A DNA stretch of 64,000 nucleotides, taken from Bacteroidales bacterium (GTDB lineage Bacteria; Bacteroidota; Bacteroidia; Bacteroidales; Prolixibacteraceae). The notes beneath the pieces were generated by a model that was not told the DNA's origin, did no database searches, and worked only from the letters and a program-made list of their open reading frames with translations. The DNA is taken from assembly GCA_012729335.1 (NCBI GenBank), contig JAAYDJ010000010.1, forward strand, positions 1-64,000. The letters run 5' to 3'. Position 1 is the first letter of the stretch, and each line of letters opens with the position of its first letter. The translations under genes were made by a program, and so were the position numbers. Shown piece by piece: positions 52,637-61,958 of this stretch.

Positions 52637-53651
52637 TGCAGTTATCCTCCTGATGGGGTTGTTCCTGGTCACCCTAGTGGCCGGAGCACAGGAGAACACC
52701 CGCCGGTTCAGCAAAAGCTGGCCTGTCGCGGAGGTGGAAACCCTGGTGATCACCAACAAGTTCGGGGAAGTGAAGATCAACAGCAACGGCGGAACCATGG
52801 TGACCGTCGACGTAGTGGTGCGGGTCGAGGGAAGTGGTTCGCGTGACCGGGCTTTGCTGGAAGCAGTGAATGTGGGATTCGGAAAGGAGGGACGTACGGC
52901 CACCGCCGAAACAGAATTCGGGGGTAACCTCAAAACCAGGGGCAACTTCAGCATCGATTATACCGTGAATATCCCTCCTGAAAAAAACCTGACAGTGCAC
53001 AACAAGTTCGGGAATGTGATTCTGAACAGGCTCACGGGCAAAGGAGAGTTTCACATTGCCTATGGTAATCTGACAGCCGGTCAGATGACAGGCGCTCCCC
53101 TTAAACTGGAACTCGAATATGGGAAGGCCGATATCGGCACCATGGGGGAAGCCACCGTTCTGCTCTCCTACTATAAGCTTTTCCTGGGCACAGGGAGCCG
53201 TATGGTCCTCGATTCGAAATATTCGGTATTGAATGCCGACAAGCTGCAGGAGCTGCAACTCGAATCGAAGTACGACTCCTTTGAATTCGGAGCGGTAGCC
53301 TCCCTGGAGGGGGAGAGCAAATTCACCAATTACCGGATCGGCACTCTGGAGCGGCGGTTAAAGCTGGTGTCGGCATATGGGTCGGTGAAGGTGGACCAGG
53401 TCCCGGCCGGTTTTGAACTGCTGGAGGTCACTTCCTCCTATGCGCAAGTCACCCTGGGTATTGACGGGGAGGCGGCCTGGGAGGTGGATGCTTCCTGCGA
53501 ATACTGCAACATCAGTTATCCGGAGGCGGCATTCAAAGGCAACCGGATCAAGGAGAATACCCGCGAGTCGGTACGTGGAAGGGTGGGCTCCGGGAATCCC
53601 GGGGTGGTCAGGGTCATCAGCAAGTACGGAAACATCAGGCTGGGGAAATAG
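52608..53651 (+). CDS. Exported repetitive beta-solenoid-like protein (DUF4097-like)
   Basis: A 347-residue protein with a signal peptide ending near VAGAQ; ATG 52608 or 52620 may start it, both inside the preceding gene. The body is regular beta-strands with the phrases NKFGEVKI, NKFGNVIL, AYGNLTAG, EYGKADIG, AYGSVKVD and KYGNIRLG at 25-50 residue intervals, suggesting a single-stranded beta-helix like DUF4097 proteins. Such proteins often accompany ECF sigma/anti-sigma pairs in Bacteroidota. The role in the envelope is unknown. It is the last gene in the operon; 239 non-coding bases follow. Confidence 0.72.
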   Translation: MRRVMRRRFDAVILLMGLFLVTLVAGAQENTRRFSKSWPVAEVETLVITNKFGEVKINSNGGTMVTVDVVVRVEGSGSRDRALLEAVNVGFGKEGRTATAETEFGGNLKTRGNFSIDYTVNIPPEKNLTVHNKFGNVILNRLTGKGEFHIAYGNLTAGQMTGAPLKLELEYGKADIGTMGEATVLLSYYKLFLGTGSRMVLDSKYSVLNADKLQELQLESKYDSFEFGAVASLEGESKFTNYRIGTLERRLKLVSAYGSVKVDQVPAGFELLEVTSSYAQVTLGIDGEAAWEVDASCEYCNISYPEAAFKGNRIKENTRESVRGRVGSGNPGVVRVISKYGNIRLGK

Positions 53652-53890
53652 TATCCCATCGGAAGTGTGCCGAGCACGTAAGGATTCCGCAGCGGCAGAG
53701 CCGGCAGGTTATACATCCGCCGCGGGGAGGCCTGACGGAAACGGAAACCTCAAAGGCTCTGGTGTGGAAAACTGATGGATTTGCCATGGTAAATCACACG
53801 GGGATAAAATACGCTCCCTGCATGTGGCGGAAGGAGAGGGGGAGATGAGCGTCCCTGCGGGGAGATGTGGGGAGCGTGCCCCGGATGTAA

Positions 53891-54823
53891 TCAGTCCGGG
53901 GTTTTTTCTTTGCGGGGTTTTCCCTTATCGTGGGCGAGGGTGCAGAGGGTGCCGGCACGGTAAAGGTCGAAGAGGAGGAGTGACGGGTGGGGGCCGGTGA
54001 GGTTTTTGTGCAGGAGGGGTTTTGCCACCCGGAAGAGACGGGAGGCCCAACCCAGCAATCCGTATCTCTGGAGCCGGCCGAGCCCCCTGAGCAATGGGGA
54101 GGCCTCGTCGAACCGGGGGTCCCTGATGAGGTGCCGCGAAAGATAATAGAGATTGCCCACGGCGGCCCTGCTCTTTTCGAGGTAGCTGGCCGAGGATTCC
54201 AGTCCGGTGTGATATACGGGATTGTCGGTATGGCGGAGGGGAATGCCGGCCTGCACCAGGTCATACCCCAGAACGGTGTCTTCATGTCCGTATCCTGTAA
54301 TGGTTTCCCGGAAAGGGTGTTGCAGGAAGAGATCTCTGCGGATCAGGAAGTTGTTGGCGGTGAGGGCGAATCCCGGCTCTTTTTCCCGCCGGGTGGCCGT
54401 GCGCTCCTCCCGTTTCCGGCCATAGGTCCAGCGCAATAGTTTGCCGGGGTCTTCGGGTGGGGTCTTCCTGTAAAGGGTGCCCCCGCACCATACAGGGCCG
54501 GAAACGGTGAGGGCGGCATATTTTTCCAAAAAGTCAGTGCTGGCTGCCAGGGAATCGGCGTCGAGAAAAAGGAGCCAGGGATAGTGGGCTTCACGGCCCA
54601 GGAGATTCCGGATGGCGGCACGGCCCAGGTTTTTCTCCAGGCGCCGCCAGCTGATTCCCGGCAGGGAGGCGGCTTCTGCGTGGAGGGCCTCCCAGGAAGC
54701 CTCAGAGGAATCATCGAAGAGCAGAATCTCCACCGGGAAGGAAGCTTTCACGGCCATGGCCGAAAGCTGACGCGCCAGAGGCCTTACATCGGCCTGAAAT
54801 ATGGGAACACAAACGGAGATCAT
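53891..54823 (-). CDS. Family 2 glycosyltransferase
   Basis: A 310-residue GT-A enzyme. ATG 54823 begins at the first strand MISVCVPIFQ; the frame upstream is not family-like. DDSSE (nucleotide-binding aspartates), GRAAIRNLL and LFLDADS (the DxD metal site) mark the N-terminal half; the C-terminal half shows GYGHEDTVLGYDLVQAG, an ED-containing acceptor-site motif. It transfers a sugar from a nucleotide donor onto an unknown acceptor, maybe a surface polysaccharide or lipid. No other glycan genes are adjacent. Confidence 0.88.
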   Translation of the reverse strand: MISVCVPIFQADVRPLARQLSAMAVKASFPVEILLFDDSSEASWEALHAEAASLPGISWRRLEKNLGRAAIRNLLGREAHYPWLLFLDADSLAASTDFLEKYAALTVSGPVWCGGTLYRKTPPEDPGKLLRWTYGRKREERTATRREKEPGFALTANNFLIRRDLFLQHPFRETITGYGHEDTVLGYDLVQAGIPLRHTDNPVYHTGLESSASYLEKSRAAVGNLYYLSRHLIRDPRFDEASPLLRGLGRLQRYGLLGWASRLFRVAKPLLHKNLTGPHPSLLLFDLYRAGTLCTLAHDKGKPRKEKTPD

Positions 54824-54966
54824 CGCAGTGGCATTTCCGGGAAGCGGTAAAAAACCCTGAAAATAACCCAAATTTTGGAACAAATATTGCGTGGGGCTGA
54901 AAGCATGGAGATAAAATTATGTTTTCGGGTGTTATTTTTGTGGTGATTAAGCAATCTGGTGTGAAG

Positions 54967-56373
54967 ATGATGAGGAGATTTTTACTGTTTATGGTTTTCA
55001 TGGCGGCGATGGTTCCGGTTGCCGGAAAGGGGTATAAGATTGTGGTAAAGCTGGCGGCGGCGCCCTCGGCGCAGGTTTTTCTGGCCGGTTATTACGGATC
55101 CAATATTTATCTGAAGGATACGACCCTTACCGATGCCACCGGACGGGGGGTCTTTGAACGGGATACCTTGCTTCCGCAAGGGCTTTACAAGATCTACCTT
55201 GACCAGGAGCGTCATTTTGATTTTCTGCTGGGGGCTGATCAGACCCTCACCTTAACGAATACGGGTTTTTCCCTGGAGGGATTGACTGTGGAGGGGGCCG
55301 TGGAGAGCGGCGAATTCCTGGATTATATGCGTTGGCTGCGCGACCGGCAAAAAGAGCTGGCAAACCTGGATACCCTGTTAAGCCGGGCAGAAGGAATGGA
55401 AAAGGATTCCATAAGCAGCCAGATCAGGGCGTTGTCGGCTTCGGTCAGCACTTACTGGAAACGGAAGTCAGACCAATATCCCGGAACGATGCTGGCGGCC
55501 TTCCTGATGGCCAATTACACCGAGGAACTCCGGCCTGAAGATATTCCTGCCGCCTATACGACCAACGATTCCCTGCGGTGGGTCTACGAGTACACTTATA
55601 GAAAGAACCATTTTTTTGATCATCTCGATCTTTCCGATGAGCGGCTCCTGAACACTCCTTTGTTGAAAAGCCGGCTGGACACCTACCTGGAGAAGGTTTT
55701 ACTGCAGCTTTATGACTCTGTCAAGCCTGCGGCTTACGCGCTGATCCAACGTGCTTCGGGGCATCCGCAGACTTACAGGTATGTCACCTCCCACCTGCTG
55801 AACGCCGCCCTGGCCAGCAGGGTCATGGGCATGGATGCCCTGTTTGTGGATATTGCCCGTGATTATTATCTGTCGGGGAAAGCCGCCTGGGCCGATTCCA
55901 CGACCCTGGCCAAAATCAGGGAAAACGTGATTTTCCTGGAACATAACCTCATCGGTCAGCAGGCCAGGGATGTCAGAATGGAAACCCTTGACGGGCAGCC
56001 ATTCCGGCTTTACCAGCAAAACCACCTCTATACGATCCTGGTTTTTTACGAACCCAATTGTTCCCATTGCAACGAATTTGTGCCACGGCTCTACCAGGAG
56101 GTGTACCTTCCCTTCCGCGACAAAGGCCTGGAGGTGGTTGCCGTGTATACGATGGATCAGAAGGAGGCCTGGCAGGCCTTCACGGAGAAGTACCACCTTG
56201 CCGATTGGACCAACGTGTGGGATCCTCACCACCTCTCCCGGTTCAAGATCATTTACGACACCCGGACAACCCCCTCCGTATATCTTCTTGACCGGGAGAA
56301 GAAGATCCTGGCCAAGAAGTTTTCCCTGGAATTTCTGAAGGAGTACCTGGGGCACCACCTTGGTGGAGTGTGA
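54967..56373 (+). CDS. Exported thioredoxin-like protein with DUF4369-type N-terminal domain
   Basis: A 468-residue protein. ATG 54967 (or 54970) starts the signal peptide MMRRFLLFMVFMAAMVP. An N-terminal small beta domain (about 25-115; ATGRGVFERDTLLPQGLYKIY) is followed by a helical middle and a C-terminal thioredoxin fold with the redox motif CSHC in YEPNCSHCNEF (about residue 368). It resembles the Bacteroidota TlpA-like proteins with DUF4369/DUF5106 modules, which are thought to act in the periplasm. Substrate unknown. It is a single gene 136 bases before the Rnf operon. Confidence 0.82.
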   Translation: MMRRFLLFMVFMAAMVPVAGKGYKIVVKLAAAPSAQVFLAGYYGSNIYLKDTTLTDATGRGVFERDTLLPQGLYKIYLDQERHFDFLLGADQTLTLTNTGFSLEGLTVEGAVESGEFLDYMRWLRDRQKELANLDTLLSRAEGMEKDSISSQIRALSASVSTYWKRKSDQYPGTMLAAFLMANYTEELRPEDIPAAYTTNDSLRWVYEYTYRKNHFFDHLDLSDERLLNTPLLKSRLDTYLEKVLLQLYDSVKPAAYALIQRASGHPQTYRYVTSHLLNAALASRVMGMDALFVDIARDYYLSGKAAWADSTTLAKIRENVIFLEHNLIGQQARDVRMETLDGQPFRLYQQNHLYTILVFYEPNCSHCNEFVPRLYQEVYLPFRDKGLEVVAVYTMDQKEAWQAFTEKYHLADWTNVWDPHHLSRFKIIYDTRTTPSVYLLDREKKILAKKFSLEFLKEYLGHHLGGV

Positions 56374-56458
56374 GGAAAGCAGCCTGATTCCAGGGGGTAG
56401 GTTACATAGAACAGCTTTAAATAAGATGCGCGGTTCATAAAAAGGGGGTATCGTCATT

Positions 56459-56487
56459 TTGTCCGTATCCCGAAATATGTAGTTTTG
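56459..56487 (+). promoter_or_regulatory. Promoter of the rseC-rnf operon
   Basis: TTG (56459-56461) and TAGTTTTG (56480-56487), 18 bases apart, fit the Bacteroidota consensus well. Transcription would start near 56494 and the first codon is at 56510. Confidence 0.65.
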
Positions 56488-56509
56488 CTTTTTCCTTTTT
56501 ACGGATAGA

Positions 56510-56923
56510 ATGGATGAAATAAGGCACAACGGGGTTGTTTCAGCCGTAAGCGGGAGCAGCGTGACCGTTACCATTATCAGCCAGTCGGCCTGTTCAGCCT
56601 GTCATGCCCGCGGGGGATGCCTGGCCTCCGACATGAAGCAAAAGGAGATCGAGGTGCCCCATCCCGGGGGGCAATACGTCCTGGGGCAGCATGTGACGGT
56701 GATCCTCAGGGAATCTCAGGGTTTCAGGGCCCTTTTATTCGGTTATCTTCTTCCCTTTCTCATACTGGTAGGGACCCTGGTGGTCGTTTTGGAGGTCACG
56801 GGCGATGAACTGCTGGGAGGATTGGCCGCCCTGGGCATGCTGGTTCCCTACTATCTTCTTCTCTATTTTTTTCGTGAAAGAATCAAAAAATCCTTTAGTT
56901 TTACAATTGATGCCCAACAATAG
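56510..56923 (+). CDS. RseC/MucC-family membrane protein heading the rnf operon
   Basis: A 137-residue SoxR-reducing-system RseC-like protein. The N-terminus carries a cysteine cluster (SACSACHARGGC, 24-35) and two membrane helices follow (about 73-95 and 100-120). In enterobacteria RseC/RsxC-type proteins help keep SoxR reduced together with the Rsx/Rnf complex; in Bacteroidota an RseC gene regularly precedes rnfB. Here it could have a maturation or redox role for the Rnf complex. rnfB begins nine bases downstream. Confidence 0.88.
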   Translation: MDEIRHNGVVSAVSGSSVTVTIISQSACSACHARGGCLASDMKQKEIEVPHPGGQYVLGQHVTVILRESQGFRALLFGYLLPFLILVGTLVVVLEVTGDELLGGLAALGMLVPYYLLLYFFRERIKKSFSFTIDAQQ

Positions 56924-56932
56924 CCAACGCTT

Positions 56933-57799
56933 ATGAATGCACCATTGATTTATACGATTGTCACCCTGGCTGGAATCGGGACGGCTTCGGCGGTGATTCT
57001 CTACTTTGTGGCCCGGAAGTTCAGGGTGTTTGAGGACCCCCGGATCGACACGGTGGAGAAGGCGCTTCCGGGGGCCAACTGCGGGGGGTGCGGCTATGCC
57101 GGATGCCGGGCATTTGCCGAGGCTTGTGTGAAGGAGAACGACCTCACCCATCTGTTTTGTCCGGTTGGCGGTAACGATGGCATGGAAGGGGTGGCCAGAA
57201 TTCTGGGGCTGGAAGCCGTCAAGAAGGATCCCCGGGTGGCGGTGGTCCGCTGCAACGGCACCTGCGAGTACCGGCCACGGGTAAACAAATATGACGGGGT
57301 GATGACCTGTGCCATCATTCACAATCTGTACAGCGGGGAAACAGGATGCCAGTATGGCTGTCTGGGCTGCGGGGATTGCTGTGTGGTTTGTGATTTTGAT
57401 GCCATTCACATGAATCCGGTGACGGGCCTTCCCGAGGTGACCGATGAGAAGTGCACCGCCTGTGGGGCCTGCGTCATTGCCTGTCCCAAGAACCTGATTG
57501 AGTTGCGCAAGAAAAACGCCAAAGACCGGAAGATATACGTCGCCTGCCGTAACGAGGACAAGGGGGGGCCGGCACGCAGGTCGTGCCAGGTGGCCTGCAT
57601 CGGTTGCAGCAAGTGTTTTGATGTGTGTGCCTATGATGCCATCACCATGGGCACCAACCTGGCGTTCATCGATTCCGACAAGTGCAAGTTGTGCCGCAAA
57701 TGTGTGGAGGTATGCCCCACCAACGCCATCATTGAAGTGGGCTTTCCCCCGCGGAAAGCGAAACCTGCCGCCACTGAAAACACCACAGTTAACCAATAA
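56933..57799 (+). CDS. rnfB: Electron transport complex subunit RnfB
   Basis: A 288-residue iron-sulfur subunit that takes electrons from reduced ferredoxin. An N-terminal membrane anchor (about 5-26) is followed by the four-cysteine [4Fe-4S] domain NCGGCGYAGC and CPVGG, then further clusters: CQYGCLGCGDCCVVC, CTACGACVIACP, CIGCSKCFDVC and CKLCRKCVEVCP. This gives several 4Fe-4S clusters, as expected. It is second in rseC-rnfBCDGEA; the next gene starts 11 bases on. Confidence 0.96.
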   Translation: MNAPLIYTIVTLAGIGTASAVILYFVARKFRVFEDPRIDTVEKALPGANCGGCGYAGCRAFAEACVKENDLTHLFCPVGGNDGMEGVARILGLEAVKKDPRVAVVRCNGTCEYRPRVNKYDGVMTCAIIHNLYSGETGCQYGCLGCGDCCVVCDFDAIHMNPVTGLPEVTDEKCTACGACVIACPKNLIELRKKNAKDRKIYVACRNEDKGGPARRSCQVACIGCSKCFDVCAYDAITMGTNLAFIDSDKCKLCRKCVEVCPTNAIIEVGFPPRKAKPAATENTTVNQ

Positions 57800-57810
57800 A
57801 CCGGACCAAC

Positions 57811-59142
57811 GTGTTGAGAACATTCAGATTGGGGGGAGTTCATCCTCCGGAAAACAAGCTTTCTGCCAACGGGCAGATCAGGGAGCTGCCGCTTCCCGCC
57901 GTGGTTTCCATTCCCACGGGGCAACACATCGGCGCCCCCGCCACCCCTCTGGTCAAAAAGGGGGACAAGGTTAAAACCGGCCAGCTCATTGCGAAAAGCA
58001 CTGGTTTTGTATCGGCCAACATCCATTCCTCTGTTTCGGGGACCGTCACCAAGGTAGAGGGTGTTCCCGATGCCTCAGGATATCCCCGCACCGGAATTGT
58101 GATCAAGGTGGACGGGGATGAATGGGAGGAGCAGATCGACCGGTCGCCTGATCTGGTCAGGAGCTGTGCGCTTTCAGGGCCGGAAATCGTGGAGAAAATT
58201 GCGTCCGCGGGGATTGTCGGAATGGGTGGAGCCACTTTTCCCACCCATATCAAGCTGGTGCCCCCCAAGGGAATGAAAGCCGACCTGCTGATCATCAACG
58301 GCGTGGAGTGTGAACCATACCTGACCGCCGACAACCGTCTGATGATTGAGAAGAGCAGGGAGATCCTGGTGGGAACGGAACTGCTCATGAAAGCCCTGGG
58401 GGTGGAGAAGGCCACAATTGGCATAGAGGGCAACAAACCGGAGGCGATCCGTCTCATGAAAGAGGCTGTTGCAGACTTCCGGGGGATTACCGTGGAGGTG
58501 CTCAGGGTGAAGTATCCCCAGGGGGGGGAGAAGCAGCTGATCAACGCCATCACCGGCAGGGAGGTGCCTTCAGGGGCGCTCCCCGTGGCCGTGGGATGTG
58601 TGGTCAGTAATGTGGGTACCGCCTTTGCGGTCTATGAGGCGGTCCAGAAAAACAAACCCCTCTTTGAAAGGGTGCTGACCATCACGGGAAAGCACCTTCA
58701 GCAACCTTCCAACCTGAAAGTGCGCGTAGGGACGCCCCTCTCCGAGGTGGTTGCTTTTGCCGGAGGTCTTCCTGAGGATACCGGAAAGATCATCAGCGGT
58801 GGGCCGATGATGGGAAAGGCCGTGGCATCGCTGGAGATCCCCGTCACCAAGGGAACCTCCGGGGTGTTGCTGATGCCCGGGGAAGAATCCCTCAGGAACC
58901 CGCAGCAACCCTGCATCCGTTGTTCGCGTTGCGCCGCCAATTGTCCCATGGGCCTGGAGCCTTTCCTGCTGATGACCCTGACTGAAAAAACAATGTGGGA
59001 GCGTTTGGAAAAGGAGAAGGTCCTGGATTGCATCGAATGCGGCAGCTGCAGCTATACCTGCCCGGCCAGCCGGCCTTTGCTTGACCATATCCGCTTCGGC
59101 AAAGCCAAAGTGGGCCAGATGGTCCGTTCCCGAAAGAATTAA
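57811..59142 (+). CDS. rnfC: Electron transport complex subunit RnfC
   Basis: A 443-residue NADH-binding subunit. The frame opens with GTG (GTG TTG AGA), the preferred start; no ATG precedes the conserved FRLGGVHPPENK. It has the flavin/NAD-binding region GMGGATFPTHIKL and SGGPMMGKAV, and two ferredoxin-like clusters near the C-terminus: CIRCSRCAANCPMG and CIECGSCSYTCPASRP. It passes electrons between RnfB/D and NAD+. Length and order are normal for the compact RnfC type. Confidence 0.96.
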   Translation: MLRTFRLGGVHPPENKLSANGQIRELPLPAVVSIPTGQHIGAPATPLVKKGDKVKTGQLIAKSTGFVSANIHSSVSGTVTKVEGVPDASGYPRTGIVIKVDGDEWEEQIDRSPDLVRSCALSGPEIVEKIASAGIVGMGGATFPTHIKLVPPKGMKADLLIINGVECEPYLTADNRLMIEKSREILVGTELLMKALGVEKATIGIEGNKPEAIRLMKEAVADFRGITVEVLRVKYPQGGEKQLINAITGREVPSGALPVAVGCVVSNVGTAFAVYEAVQKNKPLFERVLTITGKHLQQPSNLKVRVGTPLSEVVAFAGGLPEDTGKIISGGPMMGKAVASLEIPVTKGTSGVLLMPGEESLRNPQQPCIRCSRCAANCPMGLEPFLLMTLTEKTMWERLEKEKVLDCIECGSCSYTCPASRPLLDHIRFGKAKVGQMVRSRKN

Positions 59143-59160
59143 CTAAATCATATTCCGGAT

Positions 59161-60141
59161 ATGAGTAATATATTGACTGTATCTCCTTCGCCACACCTCC
59201 ATAGCAGCGATTCGGTGAGGAAGATCATGTACCGGGTGATCCTGGCTCTGGTGCCTGCGTTTCTCTGGTCGGTATTCGTCTTTGGCTGGGATGCCGTACG
59301 GGTGACCCTGATTGCCGTAGCGGCCTGTGTGGGTATAGAATATCTCCTGCAGCGCTTTGTGCTGAAGGTGACCCCCACCATAATGGACGGGACCGCCGCC
59401 CTCACGGGGTTGTTGCTGGCTTTTAACGTACCGGCTTCCCTGCCCTGGTGGATCATACTGCTGGGCTCTTTCTTTGCCATTGCCATTGCCAAGACCTCTT
59501 TTGGCGGACTGGGGGCCAATATTTTCAATCCTGCGCTGGTAGGCCGGGTATTCATGCTGATCTCTTTTCCGGTGCACATGACCAGCTGGCCGGCAGGCCG
59601 CGGTGCTGGCCCCGATGCGGTGACAGCGGCCACACCCCTGGGGATCCTCAAGGAGGGGCTGGTCAGTGGCAAACCGCTCAGCCAGATCCAGGGCAGCCTT
59701 CCCGATTCCGTCGATCTGTTTCTGGGAACCATGGGCGGCTCCCTGGGTGAAATCTCCGCCCTGTTGCTGCTGGCAGGCGGTGTCTATCTTCTCTTCCGGA
59801 AGGTCATCACCTGGCAGATCCCGGTCTCCATCCTGGTCACCATCGCCTTGTATGCCGGTATTTTCTGGTTCATCAGTCCGGAAAAATACATGGATCCCCT
59901 GTTCCATCTGCTGGCTGGGGGAGCAATCCTGGGGGCCGTGTATATGGCCACCGACATGGTGACTTCCCCCATGACCGGGAAGGCACAGTTGATCTACGGG
60001 GCAGGGATCGGGATCATCACCATGACCATCCGCCTCTTCGGGGCCTATCCTGAGGGCATCTCCTTTGCCATTCTGATCATGAATGCCTTTACGCCCCTGT
60101 TGAACAGTGTGATCAAACCCCAAAGATTCGGAGGAAAATAG
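59161..60141 (+). CDS. rnfD: Electron transport complex subunit RnfD
   Basis: A 326-residue membrane subunit with about nine helices. It carries covalently bound FMN on a threonine in DAVTAATPLG (around 160-170). Other signatures are SPSPHLHSSDSVRKIMY at the N-terminus, SFGGLGANIFNPALVGR and ATDMVTSPMTGKAQLIYGAG. With RnfG it forms the ion-translocating redox path. It follows rnfC by 18 bases and precedes rnfG by 4. Confidence 0.96.
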   Translation: MSNILTVSPSPHLHSSDSVRKIMYRVILALVPAFLWSVFVFGWDAVRVTLIAVAACVGIEYLLQRFVLKVTPTIMDGTAALTGLLLAFNVPASLPWWIILLGSFFAIAIAKTSFGGLGANIFNPALVGRVFMLISFPVHMTSWPAGRGAGPDAVTAATPLGILKEGLVSGKPLSQIQGSLPDSVDLFLGTMGGSLGEISALLLLAGGVYLLFRKVITWQIPVSILVTIALYAGIFWFISPEKYMDPLFHLLAGGAILGAVYMATDMVTSPMTGKAQLIYGAGIGIITMTIRLFGAYPEGISFAILIMNAFTPLLNSVIKPQRFGGK

Positions 60142-60145
60142 AGAG

Positions 60146-60745
60146 ATGAAGCAGCGTGAATCGACTTTTATAAACATGGTAGGAGCCCTGCTGGTGGTCA
60201 CCCTGGTCTCCGGGGCACTGCTGGGATTTGTCCACCAGATGACCAAATCGGCCATTGACCTGGCCAGGGAGAAGGCTCAGAGCGATGCCATTGCCAGTGT
60301 TCTTCCCCCCTTTGATGAATTGGCACCTACCCTGAAGGTTCTTCCGGAGGAAGGCGCCGACAGCATTGAGATTTTTCCGGCTCTGGCCCAGGGACACATC
60401 GTGGGGTATGCTGTAAAAAGTTACTCCAACAATGGTTTCAGCGGTTTTATCTCGGTGATGGCCGGAGTGGATACTCTGGGAAATTTCACTGGTTACGAGG
60501 TGTTGGAACACAAGGAGACGCCCGGACTGGGGTCCAAAATGGGGGATTGGTTCCGGAACAAGGAGAAGGAGGGGCAGAACGTCATCGGTAAGAGCCCCGG
60601 ATCCGTGAATTTCACAGTCAGCAAGGATGGCGGCGACATCGACGCCATCACCGCCTCCACCATTACCTCGCGGGCCTTCCTGGAGGCGTTGCGGCGGGCT
60701 CACCAGGGGGTGACAACCCTGTCGGAAAAGAACCATGGCGAATAA
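60146..60745 (+). CDS. rnfG: Electron transport complex subunit RnfG
   Basis: A 199-residue subunit with one N-terminal membrane helix (about 10-32) and an extracytoplasmic FMN-binding domain. The FMN-acceptor motif is DAITASTITSRA (near 175-186), where a threonine carries the flavin as in RnfG/NqrC. GYAVKSYSNNGFSGFI and ETPGLGSKM mark the core. It is in the middle of the operon. Confidence 0.95.
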   Translation: MKQRESTFINMVGALLVVTLVSGALLGFVHQMTKSAIDLAREKAQSDAIASVLPPFDELAPTLKVLPEEGADSIEIFPALAQGHIVGYAVKSYSNNGFSGFISVMAGVDTLGNFTGYEVLEHKETPGLGSKMGDWFRNKEKEGQNVIGKSPGSVNFTVSKDGGDIDAITASTITSRAFLEALRRAHQGVTTLSEKNHGE

Positions 60746-60771
60746 ACTGACAATCTGAAAAAAGAAACCGT

Positions 60772-61362
60772 ATGAATCAGATGAGTAATTTTACAAAGGG
60801 ACTGCTCCGGGAGAATCCGATCCTGGTACTGATCCTGGGCACGTGTCCGACGCTGGGCGTAACATCCTCGGCGGCCAACGGGCTGGGCATGGGGCTGGCC
60901 ACCACCTTTGTGCTGGTGATGTCCAACCTGGTGATTTCCCTGGTGAAGAGCCAGATTCCCGACAAGGTAAGGATCCCCTCCTTCATTGTGATTATAGCGG
61001 CCTTTGTGACGGTGGTGGAATTGGTCATGCAGGCCTATACCCCTGGGCTGTTCAAGAGCCTGGGCATCTTTATTCCCCTGATCGTGGTGAACTGCATCGT
61101 CCTGGGCCGTGCCGAGGCCTTTGCCTCCAAAAACAACCCTCTTTCCTCCATCGTGGACGGACTGGGCATGGGACTGGGGTTCACCGGCGCCCTGGTGATC
61201 CTGGGGAGCATCCGCGAGTTGCTGGGAAACGGCACCCTTTTCAGTTTCCGGTTTTATCCTGAGAATTACACCACTCTCCTTTTTGTACTGGCACCCGGGG
61301 CCTTTATAGTGCTGGGATATATGATCGCCATCGTCCAGAAAATCAACAAAGCCAAAAAATAG
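60772..61362 (+). CDS. rnfE: Electron transport complex subunit RnfE
   Basis: A 196-residue membrane subunit with six helices. It begins MNQMSNFTKGLLRENPILVLILGTCPTLGVT (read in parts), the conserved NqrD/RnfE N-terminus. FIPLIVVNCIVLGRAEAFASKN and GMGLGFTGALVILGSIRE are family hallmarks. It pairs with RnfA to form a membrane iron-sulfur site between inverted-topology subunits. The ATG at 60781 is an alternative start. Confidence 0.96.
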   Translation: MNQMSNFTKGLLRENPILVLILGTCPTLGVTSSAANGLGMGLATTFVLVMSNLVISLVKSQIPDKVRIPSFIVIIAAFVTVVELVMQAYTPGLFKSLGIFIPLIVVNCIVLGRAEAFASKNNPLSSIVDGLGMGLGFTGALVILGSIRELLGNGTLFSFRFYPENYTTLLFVLAPGAFIVLGYMIAIVQKINKAKK

Positions 61363-61367
61363 CCATC

Positions 61368-61940
61368 ATGAGTTACCTGGTGATATTTATTTCAGCCGTG
61401 CTGGTCAACAATATCGTGTTGATGCAGTTTCTGGGGATTTGTCCCTTTCTGGGGGTATCACGGCGGATTTCCACGGCGGCGGGCATGGCCGGTGCTGTAG
61501 CCTTCGTGCTGGTGCTGGCCACCCTGGTCACTTACCTGGTACAGAAAATGGTCCTGGATCCTTTTGGGATTGGTTATCTGCAGACCATCGCCTTTATCCT
61601 GATCATTGCTGCCCTGGTGCAGCTGGTGGAGATTATCCTCAAGAAGGTGAGTCCCTCGCTCTATCAGGCGCTGGGGATATACCTGCCGCTGATCACCACC
61701 AACTGTGCCATTCTGGGGGTGGCCATCCTCACCATCCAGAAAGAGTTTAATCTTCTGGAGGGGGTGGTTTTCGCCTTTTCCAACGCCATCGGGTTCGGTC
61801 TGGCCCTGGTCTTGTTTGCCGGGATCAGGGAACATCTCGACCTGATGGAAGTTCCGGCAGGACTGAAGGGCACCCCGATTGCCCTGGTGACCGCCGGAAT
61901 CCTGGCCATGGCTTTCATGGGATTCTCGGGACTCATCTGA
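61368..61940 (+). CDS. rnfA: Electron transport complex subunit RnfA
   Basis: A 190-residue membrane subunit with six helices, related to RnfE but with opposite topology. Signatures are NNIVLMQFLGICPFLGVS, YLPLITTNCAILGVAI and FALSN-like VVFAFSNAIGFGLALVLFAGIRE. The paired cysteines of RnfA and RnfE coordinate the intramembrane cluster. It is the last rnf gene, starting 5 bases after rnfE. The PBP gene follows 18 bases later and could be read through. Confidence 0.96.
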   Translation: MSYLVIFISAVLVNNIVLMQFLGICPFLGVSRRISTAAGMAGAVAFVLVLATLVTYLVQKMVLDPFGIGYLQTIAFILIIAALVQLVEIILKKVSPSLYQALGIYLPLITTNCAILGVAILTIQKEFNLLEGVVFAFSNAIGFGLALVLFAGIREHLDLMEVPAGLKGTPIALVTAGILAMAFMGFSGLI

Positions 61941-61958
61941 TTTTGGACACACCCATCC

